A stretch of DNA of 10,278 nucleotides, taken from contig JAGHBI010000089.1 in the NCBI GenBank assembly GCA_021161055.1, positions 1 through 10,278 of the forward strand, in the 5' to 3' direction. Numbering within the stretch: the stretch's first letter is position 1; every line of letters starts with the position of its first letter. The position numbers and the translations under genes are program-made. The notes under the pieces were generated by a model that was not told where the DNA came from, did no database searches, and saw nothing but the letters and a program-made list of their open reading frames with translations. Shown here in pieces: positions 1-7,625 of the stretch. The DNA is from Candidatus Iainarchaeum sp. Lineage in GTDB: Archaea > Iainarchaeota > Iainarchaeia > Iainarchaeales > DTGL01.

Positions 1-3000
1 GAACAATAGTTAAGGTTATCGATGAGGATGGCCTGCCTGTAAAAGATGCAAAGGTGATGTTTCGCTACAAAGACAGCGATACAATAGTGGAGCTTAGTTC
101 TGAACAAAACTACAAGCTAAGCGATGCCAATGGCATTGCAGAATTTATTTTAGGGGATATCCAGCAGGAAATTTACCCGTATGTAGTAAAGTATCCTGCC
201 TTTGGTGGTTCAGCCGAGCTTGCAAAAACAATAAGTGCAAGCGAAACAAACTACTTTGAAGTTGTTATCAAGATTGGAAAAAGCACTCTCAATATAAGGG
301 CCTTAAAAAGCGATGGTACGCTTTTGCAAGAGAGTTACTTTGAAGTATTTTCAGCAAGCGATAACAGTTCTGTTTCGCAGGGGAGAGTGCCGATGGTTGA
401 TGGAACATACAGTTATGAACTGAAAGCGCTTAGGGATGTCTACGTTGTTGTAAGCCATGAAGGCTATCTGAGCTACCAAAGCGAAGTCATACGCTTAATG
501 CCTAATGAGACCTATACAATAGATGCTCTCATGCTGAAAGAAGATGAGCTTGCGGAGCCCAAAATAGAATTTTTAGGTGTTTTTAAGGGCGGGGAAGCGG
601 TTGAGTCGCTAAACGCTGGCAATGAATATGAATTCAGATTCCGGGTAATGTTCCCTGAAAAAGACAGGCTTGATAAAGCTGGTTTCCATTTCAGAGTTGG
701 AGATAAGGAAGAATTGGCACTTGAGCCAATGTTTATAAAGGAAGTGAAAGCAAATGCTGATACAATAATCAGGGGTAAAACCTACAGGCCAAAGAAATCG
801 CAAGCGTTAGAGGAACTCGCTGAAGATAAGGCAAAATGGGTAACGCTTGAATGGAACAAATCAAGGAGTGGCAGCTATGCAATTTCTATTGTTGTCAGGG
901 TGAAGGGTGATATTGCACCCAAAACAAAGATGAATTTTTACTATAGAAGCTATGCGGTTATTGGCTCACGGTATATAAGAGTGCCCGCTGACAAAGAGCT
1001 TGGTGAGTTGGAAAGCACCGCTAACAAAGATGCGCTGTATGCTGAATGTTACACTTTAACCTATTTTGAAGGCTCCGAGTCTGCATGCCTAGAACCGTTT
1101 TGTATAACAGGCTACTGGCTCTATGACAAACAACAGGATGTATTTGTTAGCGAGCCCTACAAAATTGCTATTTTTGGTGATTACAACCTCATATTCGATC
1201 TGATGAACAATTCACCAAAAGATTACAACAGCATTACACTCATCATAAAAAATACCACTAACAAAAAACCCGATTCTGCGCTTGCGCTCAAAAACGTTAT
1301 TGTTATGCTTGGCGACAAGAAAATCGAGCTAGTGCCTGAAGAAAATGAGGTCAAAACAGAGCTTTCAGGGTTCACATACGCAAAGCAGCTCAGCGCAAAT
1401 ATTCAGTTTGAAGCTAAGGATGAAACTACTACAAGCATCACTATTGAGCTAATTGCAGATAAGCACGTTGTTTTTTCGAAAGAGATTGAGTTTGTTGTGT
1501 ACTCTGAAGAATCGCTAATTTTAAAGGTGGAACCAGAAGAACTCGTAGCATTTAAACCGTATGAGCTGAAGGTTACAGTGGAGGATTCCAGCGGAACAAG
1601 CATAAAGGATGCGCTTGTTACGCTTACACGTGAAGCACCCGATGGAACAAGCGAAGTGATGCAGAAAACAACGGATGTTGAAGGCTTGGCAAGCTTTGAA
1701 GTTCCAGACTCATATCCAAAAACAAAGCTCACAATAGAAGCTGAAAAAATAGGCTATGTGCCGGCTTCAGTAACAATGCTTATTGATGAAAATGTTGCAA
1801 GAGTGCTGCCTGAATACCTGCGGCTGAGCCTCGATACAATATCGAAAACGGAAGAAAGCATTCCGATCTCGATTGAAAACACAAGTGGCACAGAATTAAT
1901 GGTAAAGCAAATAAGGTTCGTTGGAAATTTCAAAGGGCTTCTGGATAAAGCCGCTATGAACGCTAATGCTAGCATGCATGCTGGCAAAACAATAGCACCG
2001 CTAGAAAGCCTGGATATTGCACTGAAGGTAATCCTAAGCGAAGAAGCAGAAATGCTTTTGCAGAGCAACGAATCGCTTACAGGCAGCATTGAAATAGTGG
2101 TTTATGCAGCGAAATACAACAGCGAATACGCTATGCTAATCCCTCTAACAGTAGAGATTAATTTAGGGGACCTTCCTGACAATAGCCCCTGTGTTTCTAT
2201 ATCTGGGCCTGAAATTCCTGAATGGCGTGTAACAACGATAAATAACATGGCAAGAACAGAATTTGAAATAAGCAATCTTTGTGTGAAAGGCGGCAAAGCG
2301 ATAGACCTTGAAAACCTAATGGTCAAGCTTGATTGGGCAGAGCACTCAAAAAGGGCAGGCATTATAGAGATTGCAATAACCGCCCCAGATGGAACAACAG
2401 CAAGCAGGGTTCTGAAGCCTGGAAGGTGGGAAAAGCTATTCAATACCTTTAGGAATGTGGATTATGGTACATATAAGGGGGTTATTACATTTACTCCTGG
2501 GCAGGGCTATGTGGGTGAAACCGCAAGCTTCACTGTTCGCCTAGATGCTCAGACAAAGACCGCTAAAGGTTTAAAATTCGTCGGCGCTGATGCAGCAATA
2601 AACGCTAGCATACTTATTCTCAATCTTAAAGACTGCATCAATTATCCAAAGGAAAAAGTTGTGATGCAAGCAGACCAAGAAGGAATCACATTCACAGTAG
2701 ATGCAAACATGTGCAATACAGATGTATTTGTTGTGCTGTGCAAGGATGACTCTAAATGTAGGGGCGGTACGCAGGAAGGGGGAATCACATTAATGCCCGC
2801 TGAGGAAATAAAGTTAAGTAAAGTTCAGCCCTCTAAAACAGTAACAGTTTACCGTGAGAGTATTCCTGGGCAGTATGGAATCACGGTGTATGCAAAAACA
2901 GCAGAAACAGATTATGAGCATGTGGGCACTATTGACCTCATTGTAGAACCTGAATCTCACAAATACTTTTCGTTGAGTAGGTACGAGGTAACATTAAGCA

Positions 3001-5681
3001 ACTCCACAAACTGGCACGACTCTGTCGAATTAATAAACAAGATGTGGACCGAAAAGGTTGATATAACCGCCAAGCTATGCACCGCATGCAAAGACCCTGA
3101 AAAACTACCAGATTATTGTATAATGAACAAAGCGCTTGAGCAATCTGCAAAGGAAAGAGGGCTAGACCCGGGAAAGGTTTTGGCCGCAGCAAGCGTAGGC
3201 ACTGGTGTAGGTTACCTAACAATAGAAGCTCTAAGTGCTGCAGGAGCCGGCGCTCTTGCCACAGTCGTATTACCGCTCGCTATTGGAATCTTGGCATTTT
3301 GGGGAGTGATGGCTCTTCTAGAAGGGCCTCAATGTAATACTGAGATGGCTACGTATCCATTCCAAGATTATGTGATAAACCTGCCCAAAGATATTAAGGG
3401 TTTGTCCCTGCAATATGTTCCATTTAATGTAACATATGGGGATGAAAGCGAGCATAGTTACTCTGAAAATATGCAAATGATTCTGCTTAAATTTGAAAAT
3501 AACGCTCGCAAACAATTTGAAGAACCAAAGTATGGAATCCTCGAAATCAAAGCAAAAGAGCATATTCACAACGACCCTACGCATAAGCACGCGAAGATGT
3601 CTCGCGATAAAGCTGATTTTGGCGATTTCAATGTCCCTGATACCGAGGTAAAAGAGTATTCACAGAAATTCCATCTGAAGTTCAATACCAGGGAAAGCTT
3701 TGGCGCAGAGATGCTTGCTGTGGAAGGAGCTGAAACATGCATGCTCGGCACCAAAGTTGGCATAACCGGTGAAAAGGCACTGCCAAAAATAAAGCTTGAT
3801 TGGAGCTGGAACGCTATAGAATGGAACTCCTGCGACGCAGATAATGAACAGGCTGTGTACTGTGATGCTACACAATTCAGCATTGCACTAAGCAAGCGCC
3901 TGCATATGTTAGATGAGTTCTTCAGAGCCAATGGGCATAAATTTGAATGCCCTGCGCATCCGTACAAAAAAAGTCTTGAAGAGCTTGTTGAGAAGGTCAA
4001 TGAGGAGAAATCTCAGCGGGAGGTAGAAATTGGGAAGATTGGTGCTAGCAAAATAGAACTGGAGCTTGATGAATCCAGTGCAACAGCAAAGCTTATCGCA
4101 ACAATTGAAAATAAAACGGCAGAACAGCAGACAGCAAAGGTGCGGTTTATTCTTAAAAAGGATGGTTACTCAAAGGAATGCAATAAAGAGATTACTGTAG
4201 GAGCGAACGAGCATGTTCTTGCGGACTGCACATTTGAAAACCTTGAGAGAAGCGATACGCAAGCGTACTTTGCTTCCGCAACAGTGGTAGAAGCAAGTAC
4301 CGATAATATAGATACTGGCAGCGTTGTATTGGGCTTTGTATTTGCATCACAGCAGCAAACCTGCTGGCTGCCTTACTCAACCAGGAAGATTGAGGGCAGA
4401 CCTGCATTACTTTACTTTATAGATAGAAACATTCAAAACTGGCAAAACTACATAAATGTAAGGGAAATAAAATGGCCCGAAGACTGGCCTGGCAGCACGG
4501 TGCAGGAAAAGATTGAGTTTCTGAAGAAGCTCATAGAGTTCGATGCATTGCTTATGAGAGATGGCTTTTCTGCGGACTTCCGGAAAGATTTTGCTGAATA
4601 CTATAAAGACCAGACGTTCTTTGAGGTTCCCGGATGGTTCACAGGGCGGGATGGAATGCAGGCATACTTCGCAAATCCGAAAATTATGAGGTTTGTGGTT
4701 GGAGAAAACACTAGCACTTTGCCAGGGCCTGGCAAATATCACATATTTTTGGATATGAACTTTACTGATGGGTTTGCATTTTTCAGGGGTGGCAAACCGA
4801 ATGGGCAGATCAATGTGAGGTTCAGGAAACTTGATAAAGCAGAGCCTGATTCGATATTCTACTACTGGCCAATAGATGGTATGGTTGGCATGAACTCGAA
4901 TGATGGTAGAAACGGATATGGTGCAAATTATATCAATACCAATAGCGAGCTTATAATATGCTCATATGGCAGCACACAGCTCAAAACAGATGCTGGAAAG
5001 GGCGGCAATGCTCTTATTACGGTAGAAACCTCACTGCGAGATAGCCTAGAATACACACACCTGAACCCGCAGACCAGAGGAAATATACTGGAAGCAGAAA
5101 TTGGAGAGGAAAGGCTATCTTTAGTATTCTCTCCGAACATTGCCACGCCTGTAATCATGAAGGTTTCTGGTGAAAAAGGCAAACAGATTGAGGCACGCTA
5201 TTCCCTGCTCGAGAATCACAAACCAGTTACAGAGCCTGAAACGCTTGCATACTGGAGTGGTATCAATAAGTGCAAAGATTTCAGTGGCATGCCGTTGAAG
5301 GAAGCTTTCTCATATTACCCGGATGAAAAAATAGAAAAAGGGATATATGGTCTATATTGGGATAATAGCGTTTATTCAGGGAACATTTACCTGTATTCTC
5401 TGTTCTTTACGCCTGCAAACAGGAATTATGCTCTCAGTGCAGTATCAAGTAATGTTGCATTTATCACACCAGAACTAAGCGAACAGACAACAATGGAATT
5501 GAAAGGCACGAAGGAAACAAGAGTGGATTCTATTGAAAACATATTTGAGCTTATTGCAGAAAAGCGCGTTTGCGTATCCGCAAATAACAATAAGATATCG
5601 TTCTGGTGGAATCCAAAAGGCCTTATAGAGACCGATGCTTTCCAAATACTTGCAAATAAAAAATGCCCCCAAGGCGGTTGA
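1..5681 (+). CDS. Giant multi-domain surface/secreted protein, Ig-like and carboxypeptidase-regulatory-like modules (5' partial)
   Basis: The reading frame is open from the window edge (first whole codon at position 3) to TGA at 5679-5681, giving 1892 visible residues. The GTG at 54 lies inside a domain and is not the start. Residues 1-75 and about 515-595 read as beta-sandwich modules of the carboxypeptidase-regulatory or invasin type (DEDGLPVKDAKV; EDSSGTSIKDALV followed by DVEGLASFEV). A related module lies at about 95-170, and the rest is mostly beta-rich. An Ala/Gly-rich hydrophobic hairpin (about 1059-1106) is bracketed by C1026, C1029, C1039 and C1111. A His cluster (H1187, H1189, H1194, H1196) follows. 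Many N-x-S/T sequons and scattered cysteines fit an extracellular protein. No C-terminal membrane anchor or sorting motif is seen, so any signal or anchor must be upstream of the window. Adhesin, surface-layer or attachment roles are plausible; the exact function is not recognised. Confidence 0.85.
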   Translation, partial: TIVKVIDEDGLPVKDAKVMFRYKDSDTIVELSSEQNYKLSDANGIAEFILGDIQQEIYPYVVKYPAFGGSAELAKTISASETNYFEVVIKIGKSTLNIRALKSDGTLLQESYFEVFSASDNSSVSQGRVPMVDGTYSYELKALRDVYVVVSHEGYLSYQSEVIRLMPNETYTIDALMLKEDELAEPKIEFLGVFKGGEAVESLNAGNEYEFRFRVMFPEKDRLDKAGFHFRVGDKEELALEPMFIKEVKANADTIIRGKTYRPKKSQALEELAEDKAKWVTLEWNKSRSGSYAISIVVRVKGDIAPKTKMNFYYRSYAVIGSRYIRVPADKELGELESTANKDALYAECYTLTYFEGSESACLEPFCITGYWLYDKQQDVFVSEPYKIAIFGDYNLIFDLMNNSPKDYNSITLIIKNTTNKKPDSALALKNVIVMLGDKKIELVPEENEVKTELSGFTYAKQLSANIQFEAKDETTTSITIELIADKHVVFSKEIEFVVYSEESLILKVEPEELVAFKPYELKVTVEDSSGTSIKDALVTLTREAPDGTSEVMQKTTDVEGLASFEVPDSYPKTKLTIEAEKIGYVPASVTMLIDENVARVLPEYLRLSLDTISKTEESIPISIENTSGTELMVKQIRFVGNFKGLLDKAAMNANASMHAGKTIAPLESLDIALKVILSEEAEMLLQSNESLTGSIEIVVYAAKYNSEYAMLIPLTVEINLGDLPDNSPCVSISGPEIPEWRVTTINNMARTEFEISNLCVKGGKAIDLENLMVKLDWAEHSKRAGIIEIAITAPDGTTASRVLKPGRWEKLFNTFRNVDYGTYKGVITFTPGQGYVGETASFTVRLDAQTKTAKGLKFVGADAAINASILILNLKDCINYPKEKVVMQADQEGITFTVDANMCNTDVFVVLCKDDSKCRGGTQEGGITLMPAEEIKLSKVQPSKTVTVYRESIPGQYGITVYAKTAETDYEHVGTIDLIVEPESHKYFSLSRYEVTLSNSTNWHDSVELINKMWTEKVDITAKLCTACKDPEKLPDYCIMNKALEQSAKERGLDPGKVLAAASVGTGVGYLTIEALSAAGAGALATVVLPLAIGILAFWGVMALLEGPQCNTEMATYPFQDYVINLPKDIKGLSLQYVPFNVTYGDESEHSYSENMQMILLKFENNARKQFEEPKYGILEIKAKEHIHNDPTHKHAKMSRDKADFGDFNVPDTEVKEYSQKFHLKFNTRESFGAEMLAVEGAETCMLGTKVGITGEKALPKIKLDWSWNAIEWNSCDADNEQAVYCDATQFSIALSKRLHMLDEFFRANGHKFECPAHPYKKSLEELVEKVNEEKSQREVEIGKIGASKIELELDESSATAKLIATIENKTAEQQTAKVRFILKKDGYSKECNKEITVGANEHVLADCTFENLERSDTQAYFASATVVEASTDNIDTGSVVLGFVFASQQQTCWLPYSTRKIEGRPALLYFIDRNIQNWQNYINVREIKWPEDWPGSTVQEKIEFLKKLIEFDALLMRDGFSADFRKDFAEYYKDQTFFEVPGWFTGRDGMQAYFANPKIMRFVVGENTSTLPGPGKYHIFLDMNFTDGFAFFRGGKPNGQINVRFRKLDKAEPDSIFYYWPIDGMVGMNSNDGRNGYGANYINTNSELIICSYGSTQLKTDAGKGGNALITVETSLRDSLEYTHLNPQTRGNILEAEIGEERLSLVFSPNIATPVIMKVSGEKGKQIEARYSLLENHKPVTEPETLAYWSGINKCKDFSGMPLKEAFSYYPDEKIEKGIYGLYWDNSVYSGNIYLYSLFFTPANRNYALSAVSSNVAFITPELSEQTTMELKGTKETRVDSIENIFELIAEKRVCVSANNNKISFWWNPKGLIETDAFQILANKKCPQGG

Positions 5682-5697
5682 AAGAGTAAAGAGGTAA

Positions 5698-5794
5698 TGT
5701 CAAGTTAATGAGGCTGAGGAAATTTTGCATACGCCAAATGCCAGTATTTTTAAAATTAAAGATGTGAAATACCTGAAACCCAAATAACTTGACA
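5698..5794. repeat. 97-bp segment bounded by a perfect 10-bp inverted repeat
   Basis: TGTCAAGTTA at 5698-5707 is the exact reverse complement of TAACTTGACA at 5785-5794. Between the arms, CAGTATTT (5742-5749) can pair with AAATACCTG (5767-5775) with one bulged C, and GCAT (5727-5730) with ATGC (5738-5741). The segment begins 17 bases after the stop of the giant gene and ends about 20 bases before the next TATA-like box. It fills most of the 170-base gap; nothing else is seen there. It could be a structured 3'-end or small RNA, a regulator site, or a miniature mobile-element relic. Chance cannot be excluded. Confidence 0.4.
5747..5751 (+). terminator. Possible oligo-T termination site after the giant gene
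   Basis: TTTTT followed by AAAATT lies about 65 bases after the stop of the giant gene. Archaeal RNA polymerase can terminate on short T runs without a hairpin. This is the first T5 run after the gene, but the call is weak because such runs are common in AT-rich spacers. Confidence 0.25.
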
Positions 5795-5815
5795 GCAACG
5801 AGTAAAGAAAACTAA

Positions 5816-5822
5816 TTTAAAT
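5816..5822 (+). promoter_or_regulatory. TATA-like box for the first membrane-protein pair
   Basis: TTTAAAT, preceded by the purine-rich AGTAAAGAAAACTAA that could serve as a BRE, is centred 33 bases before the ATG at 5852. Archaeal transcription starts about 25-27 bases after the TATA centre, which predicts a leader of only about 6 bases. Confidence 0.55.
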
Positions 5823-5851
5823 GGAAATAGCTCTATTTTTATTGGTGTTTT

Positions 5852-6256
5852 ATGCTTTGGAGCAAGATGTTTTTACTGATGCTGGTATTGCCGCTTTCCA
5901 TCACAGAAACGGTATCGGATCTGATGCTTGCGCTTAAAATATTCGTACTCCTTTCTATAATATCGTTTGTATGGAACCATGTTGGCAATACGCCGCTTGC
6001 AATACTGCTTATAATCGGGTTATCGTGGTTTATTCTATTCGATTACTGGGCTTTTTTCGGCGGCATCTATGTGCTCTATATGCTCCTCATGTTTGGCATC
6101 AGCGGAGTACTCGTTGATTTCTTCTTCGTGAGCCAGATGGGTGGTGGCGAACCAAAGCCTGTCGATTCCGCTATCGATCTGGCCTTGAGGCAGCAGCAAC
6201 TCCAGAGAGCCAGACAGATGCATGCTGCAGGCAGAACGCGTAGGGTGATGAGATGA
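5852..6256 (+). CDS. Small multi-pass membrane protein, tandem paralogue 1
   Basis: This 134-residue protein has hydrophobic stretches at about 6-18, 24-41, 48-63 and 66-94, suggesting three or four membrane helices. A polar, Gln/Arg-rich tail follows (97-134, with RQQQLQRARQ and RTRR) and is probably cytoplasmic by the positive-inside rule. The ATG at 5852 is chosen for its TATA-like box 33 bases upstream and a GGTG four bases ahead, though the short predicted leader means that GGTG may not be used. H43-V-G-N-T-P48 and I72-Y73 align without gaps to HLGSSP and IY in the next gene, eight residues later there, so the two look like a tandem duplication. It overlaps the next gene by 4 bp (ATGA), implying coupled translation. 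No named family is recognised. A small channel, pilin-like or scaffold subunit is possible but unproven. Confidence 0.8.
   Translation: MLWSKMFLLMLVLPLSITETVSDLMLALKIFVLLSIISFVWNHVGNTPLAILLIIGLSWFILFDYWAFFGGIYVLYMLLMFGISGVLVDFFFVSQMGGGEPKPVDSAIDLALRQQQLQRARQMHAAGRTRRVMR
6244..6249 (+). promoter_or_regulatory. Ribosome binding site GGTGAT inside the upstream gene
   Basis: GGTGAT matches the archaeal 16S 3' end complement and ends three bases before the ATG at 6253. It lies within the last codons of the preceding gene and fixes the start of the second membrane protein. Confidence 0.7.
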
Positions 6257-6573
6257 ATGAGAAAGGCTTTCTTATATTGTATATACTCATTGCCTTTGTT
6301 ATCTTGGCAATTTTGCCGCCAGTTGTGATGAAGCTTTTTCCGCCAGCAGACCTCCTAATGAGGCTTTTCCTAACGCTTATGATATTTGCTACTGTAAGGG
6401 CACACTTGGGCTCTAGCCCGCTCACAATAATAATAAGTGCTGCGCTAATTTATCTGCTGGTGATAAAACATGCATACATAGTGTCTTCCATTTATATATT
6501 CTTCTTCGTACTGCTGACGCTAAACTTCCTTTCAGTCATTGTTTGGGGATTGAGTAGGGTTGTACATCCCTGA
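6253..6573 (+). CDS. Small multi-pass membrane protein, tandem paralogue 2
   Basis: This 106-residue protein is almost wholly hydrophobic, with segments at about 6-25, 35-48, 56-71 and 75-98. The ATG overlaps the upstream TGA and has a strong GGTGAT just before it, so it is the second gene of a two-gene transcript. The core H51-L-G-S-S-P56-L57 plus I80-Y81 matches the previous protein in ungapped register over about 65 residues. L52-G-S54 and Y67-L68 recur in the next protein. Unlike its upstream paralogue it has almost no tail beyond the last helix (ending SRVVHP). No enzymatic motif is seen, and the only polar residues within the membrane core lie at the H51 turn and K72-H73. The function is unknown; it probably assembles with its paralogues. 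Confidence 0.8.
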   Translation: MNEKGFLILYILIAFVILAILPPVVMKLFPPADLLMRLFLTLMIFATVRAHLGSSPLTIIISAALIYLLVIKHAYIVSSIYIFFFVLLTLNFLSVIVWGLSRVVHP

Positions 6574-6609
6574 TGGCACTTATCGGTAAAAACCTTTCAA
6601 AGAAAAGAA

Positions 6610-6617
6610 TTTTATTT
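6610..6617 (+). promoter_or_regulatory. TATA-like box for the three-gene membrane group
   Basis: TTTTATTT, after the purine-rich AGAAAAGAA, is centred about 33.5 bases before the ATG at 6647, the same spacing as the promoter at 5816. It lies in the 73-base gap after the second membrane gene, so genes from 6647 on can be transcribed separately. Confidence 0.5.
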
Positions 6618-6646
6618 GAAAACACTGTATTTTTAATGGTGCGACG

Positions 6647-6910
6647 ATGTTTGTACTGGATATGCTGACAGATATTCAGACCGTTTTAGGTTTGATATAT
6701 TTAGTCTGGATATATGCATGGTTTAAGAAACAGCTTGGCTCAGCAAAGATCGCAGCGATACTGGCGGTGCTTGTGGTATATCTTACATTCTTTCAATATC
6801 CTATATTGATATGGATCCCAGTGCTTCTTTTCCTTATTGCAACGTTCTTCAGCGGAATGTTCGAGAAGATTCCTGCAGGGCAAAAAAAGCCCGAGCATCT
6901 TAAAGATTAG
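6647..6910 (+). CDS. Small membrane protein, tandem paralogue 3
   Basis: This 87-residue protein has hydrophobic segments at about 10-25, 34-49 and 51-71 and a basic, Pro/Lys-rich tail (KIPAGQKKPEHLKD). L30-G31-S32, I38 and Y45-L46 align without gaps to LGS, I and YL in the preceding protein, marking it as a shortened paralogue that lacks the N-terminal helix. The ATG at 6647 has GGTG six bases upstream and a TATA-like box at the typical distance. The gene ends nine bases before the next start, so it heads a probable three-gene operon. The KKPE tail resembles KPEKPE in the next protein, which may reflect common descent or a shared partner. The biochemical role is not recognised. Confidence 0.75.
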   Translation: MFVLDMLTDIQTVLGLIYLVWIYAWFKKQLGSAKIAAILAVLVVYLTFFQYPILIWIPVLLFLIATFFSGMFEKIPAGQKKPEHLKD

Positions 6911-6919
6911 TGATGTTTT

Positions 6920-7234
6920 ATGGATACGCTAACACTTGTAATTGCAATTGTTCTGATGATGTTATTTCTGCAGTTTAACCAGAACTGGTTGGTTTTCGGT
7001 GTATTGATAATAAGTGTTTTGAGCTCGCGTTCTCTTTCAACAACACTGGTGATAATTCTAACAGCAATTGTAATATATCTTACAAGAGATTTCACGAAGG
7101 AATTATGGCCTTTATTAATGGTGGGGCTTGTGACAATTGCCCTGCTGCTAAGGCTAAGAAAACCTGAAAAGCCCGAGTACTATGCACCTGACATGGGCTT
7201 AGGCAGCCTCTTTGGGCAGGAAGGCATGGGTTGA
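6920..7234 (+). CDS. Small membrane protein, tandem paralogue 4
   Basis: This 104-residue protein has hydrophobic segments at about 4-18, 22-35, 39-55 and 62-79. A tail containing KPEKPEYYAPD and a Gly-rich end (about 92-104) follows. I46-L47 and Y53-L54-T55 align with the third paralogue in ungapped register, but the LGS motif is not kept, so paralogy is weaker here than among the first three. GTGAT at 6910-6914, overlapping the previous stop, lies five bases before the ATG. The short spacing to both neighbours (9 and 4 bases) supports one transcript. R56-D57 follows the third helix and breaks the hydrophobic run, suggesting a loop there. The function is unknown. Confidence 0.75.
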   Translation: MDTLTLVIAIVLMMLFLQFNQNWLVFGVLIISVLSSRSLSTTLVIILTAIVIYLTRDFTKELWPLLMVGLVTIALLLRLRKPEKPEYYAPDMGLGSLFGQEGMG

Positions 7235-7238
7235 TTCT

Positions 7239-7625
7239 ATGATAGGCATCCTTATCACGCTTATTATAATGGGTTTATTTGCGCTTTCTATTGGAATGAT
7301 ATGGCTTGCAGCTCTGTTCTTCATATCAGCAATAGCATATCTCGTTGCCTTTTTGTTTGAAAAAAGTGTGAGGTTTACTGCGCGTGTGGCAAAAAGCGCA
7401 GGCGCTGGCATTAAAAAAGAGTTGGAGGTGGTTGGAAAGGCAGATACAGCATATCCTGCGGGTGCCCTTTCCGAAACATTGAAAGAGGTTGGACGCAAAA
7501 CAGGCGAAGCGACATTTGATGAATATGGTGTCTGGTCTTCTGGCGAAACATCGAAAGCATTCAGAGCAAAACTGGGAAAAAGCACAAAGAATTTTATAAA
7601 CAAATTTCTTTCGCTTTTTAAATAA
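7239..7625 (+). CDS. Two-helix membrane protein with a basic soluble tail
   Basis: The preferred start is ATG 7239, four bases after the preceding stop, with GGTTGAT just upstream. An in-frame TTG at 7212 would overlap the previous gene and add nine polar residues. The 128-residue product has two membrane helices (about 2-20 and 22-40). A polar tail of about 85 residues follows, rich in Lys, Gly and Ala, including a predicted helical part (TARVAKSAGAGIKKELE) and a basic amphipathic end (KLGKSTKNFINKFLSLFK). It is the last gene of the membrane cluster and differs from the other four in having a real soluble domain, so it may be the link to cytoplasmic partners. No family is recognised. Its TAA ends exactly where the convergent neighbour's stop begins. 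Confidence 0.75.
   Translation: MIGILITLIIMGLFALSIGMIWLAALFFISAIAYLVAFLFEKSVRFTARVAKSAGAGIKKELEVVGKADTAYPAGALSETLKEVGRKTGEATFDEYGVWSSGETSKAFRAKLGKSTKNFINKFLSLFK

Noticed and set aside
54..59. GTG/ATG at 54-59 as the true start of the giant protein gene
   Set aside because: The frame is open to the window edge, and upstream codons encode the first strand of the same Ig-like module (VIDEDGLPVKDAKV).
5708..5767. 19-codon reading frame in the spacer (MRLRKFCIRQMP...)
   Set aside because: It is too short, has no ribosome binding site and lies inside the inverted-repeat element; there is no sign of coding.
5700..5780. C/D-box small RNA (TTAATGA, CTGA and ATGTGA, CTGA look-alikes)
   Set aside because: The C-like boxes do not match RUGAUGA, and the first CTGA is only two bases away, leaving no guide region.
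6587..6600. GGT-AAAA-ACC mini-hairpin after the second membrane gene as a terminator
   Set aside because: The stem is only three base pairs with no following T run; it is too weak to call.
7199..7603. 134-codon reverse-strand frame opposite the last membrane-protein gene
   Set aside because: It is the antisense shadow of a gene with clear membrane helices and good start context; it has no ribosome binding site and its composition is not protein-like.
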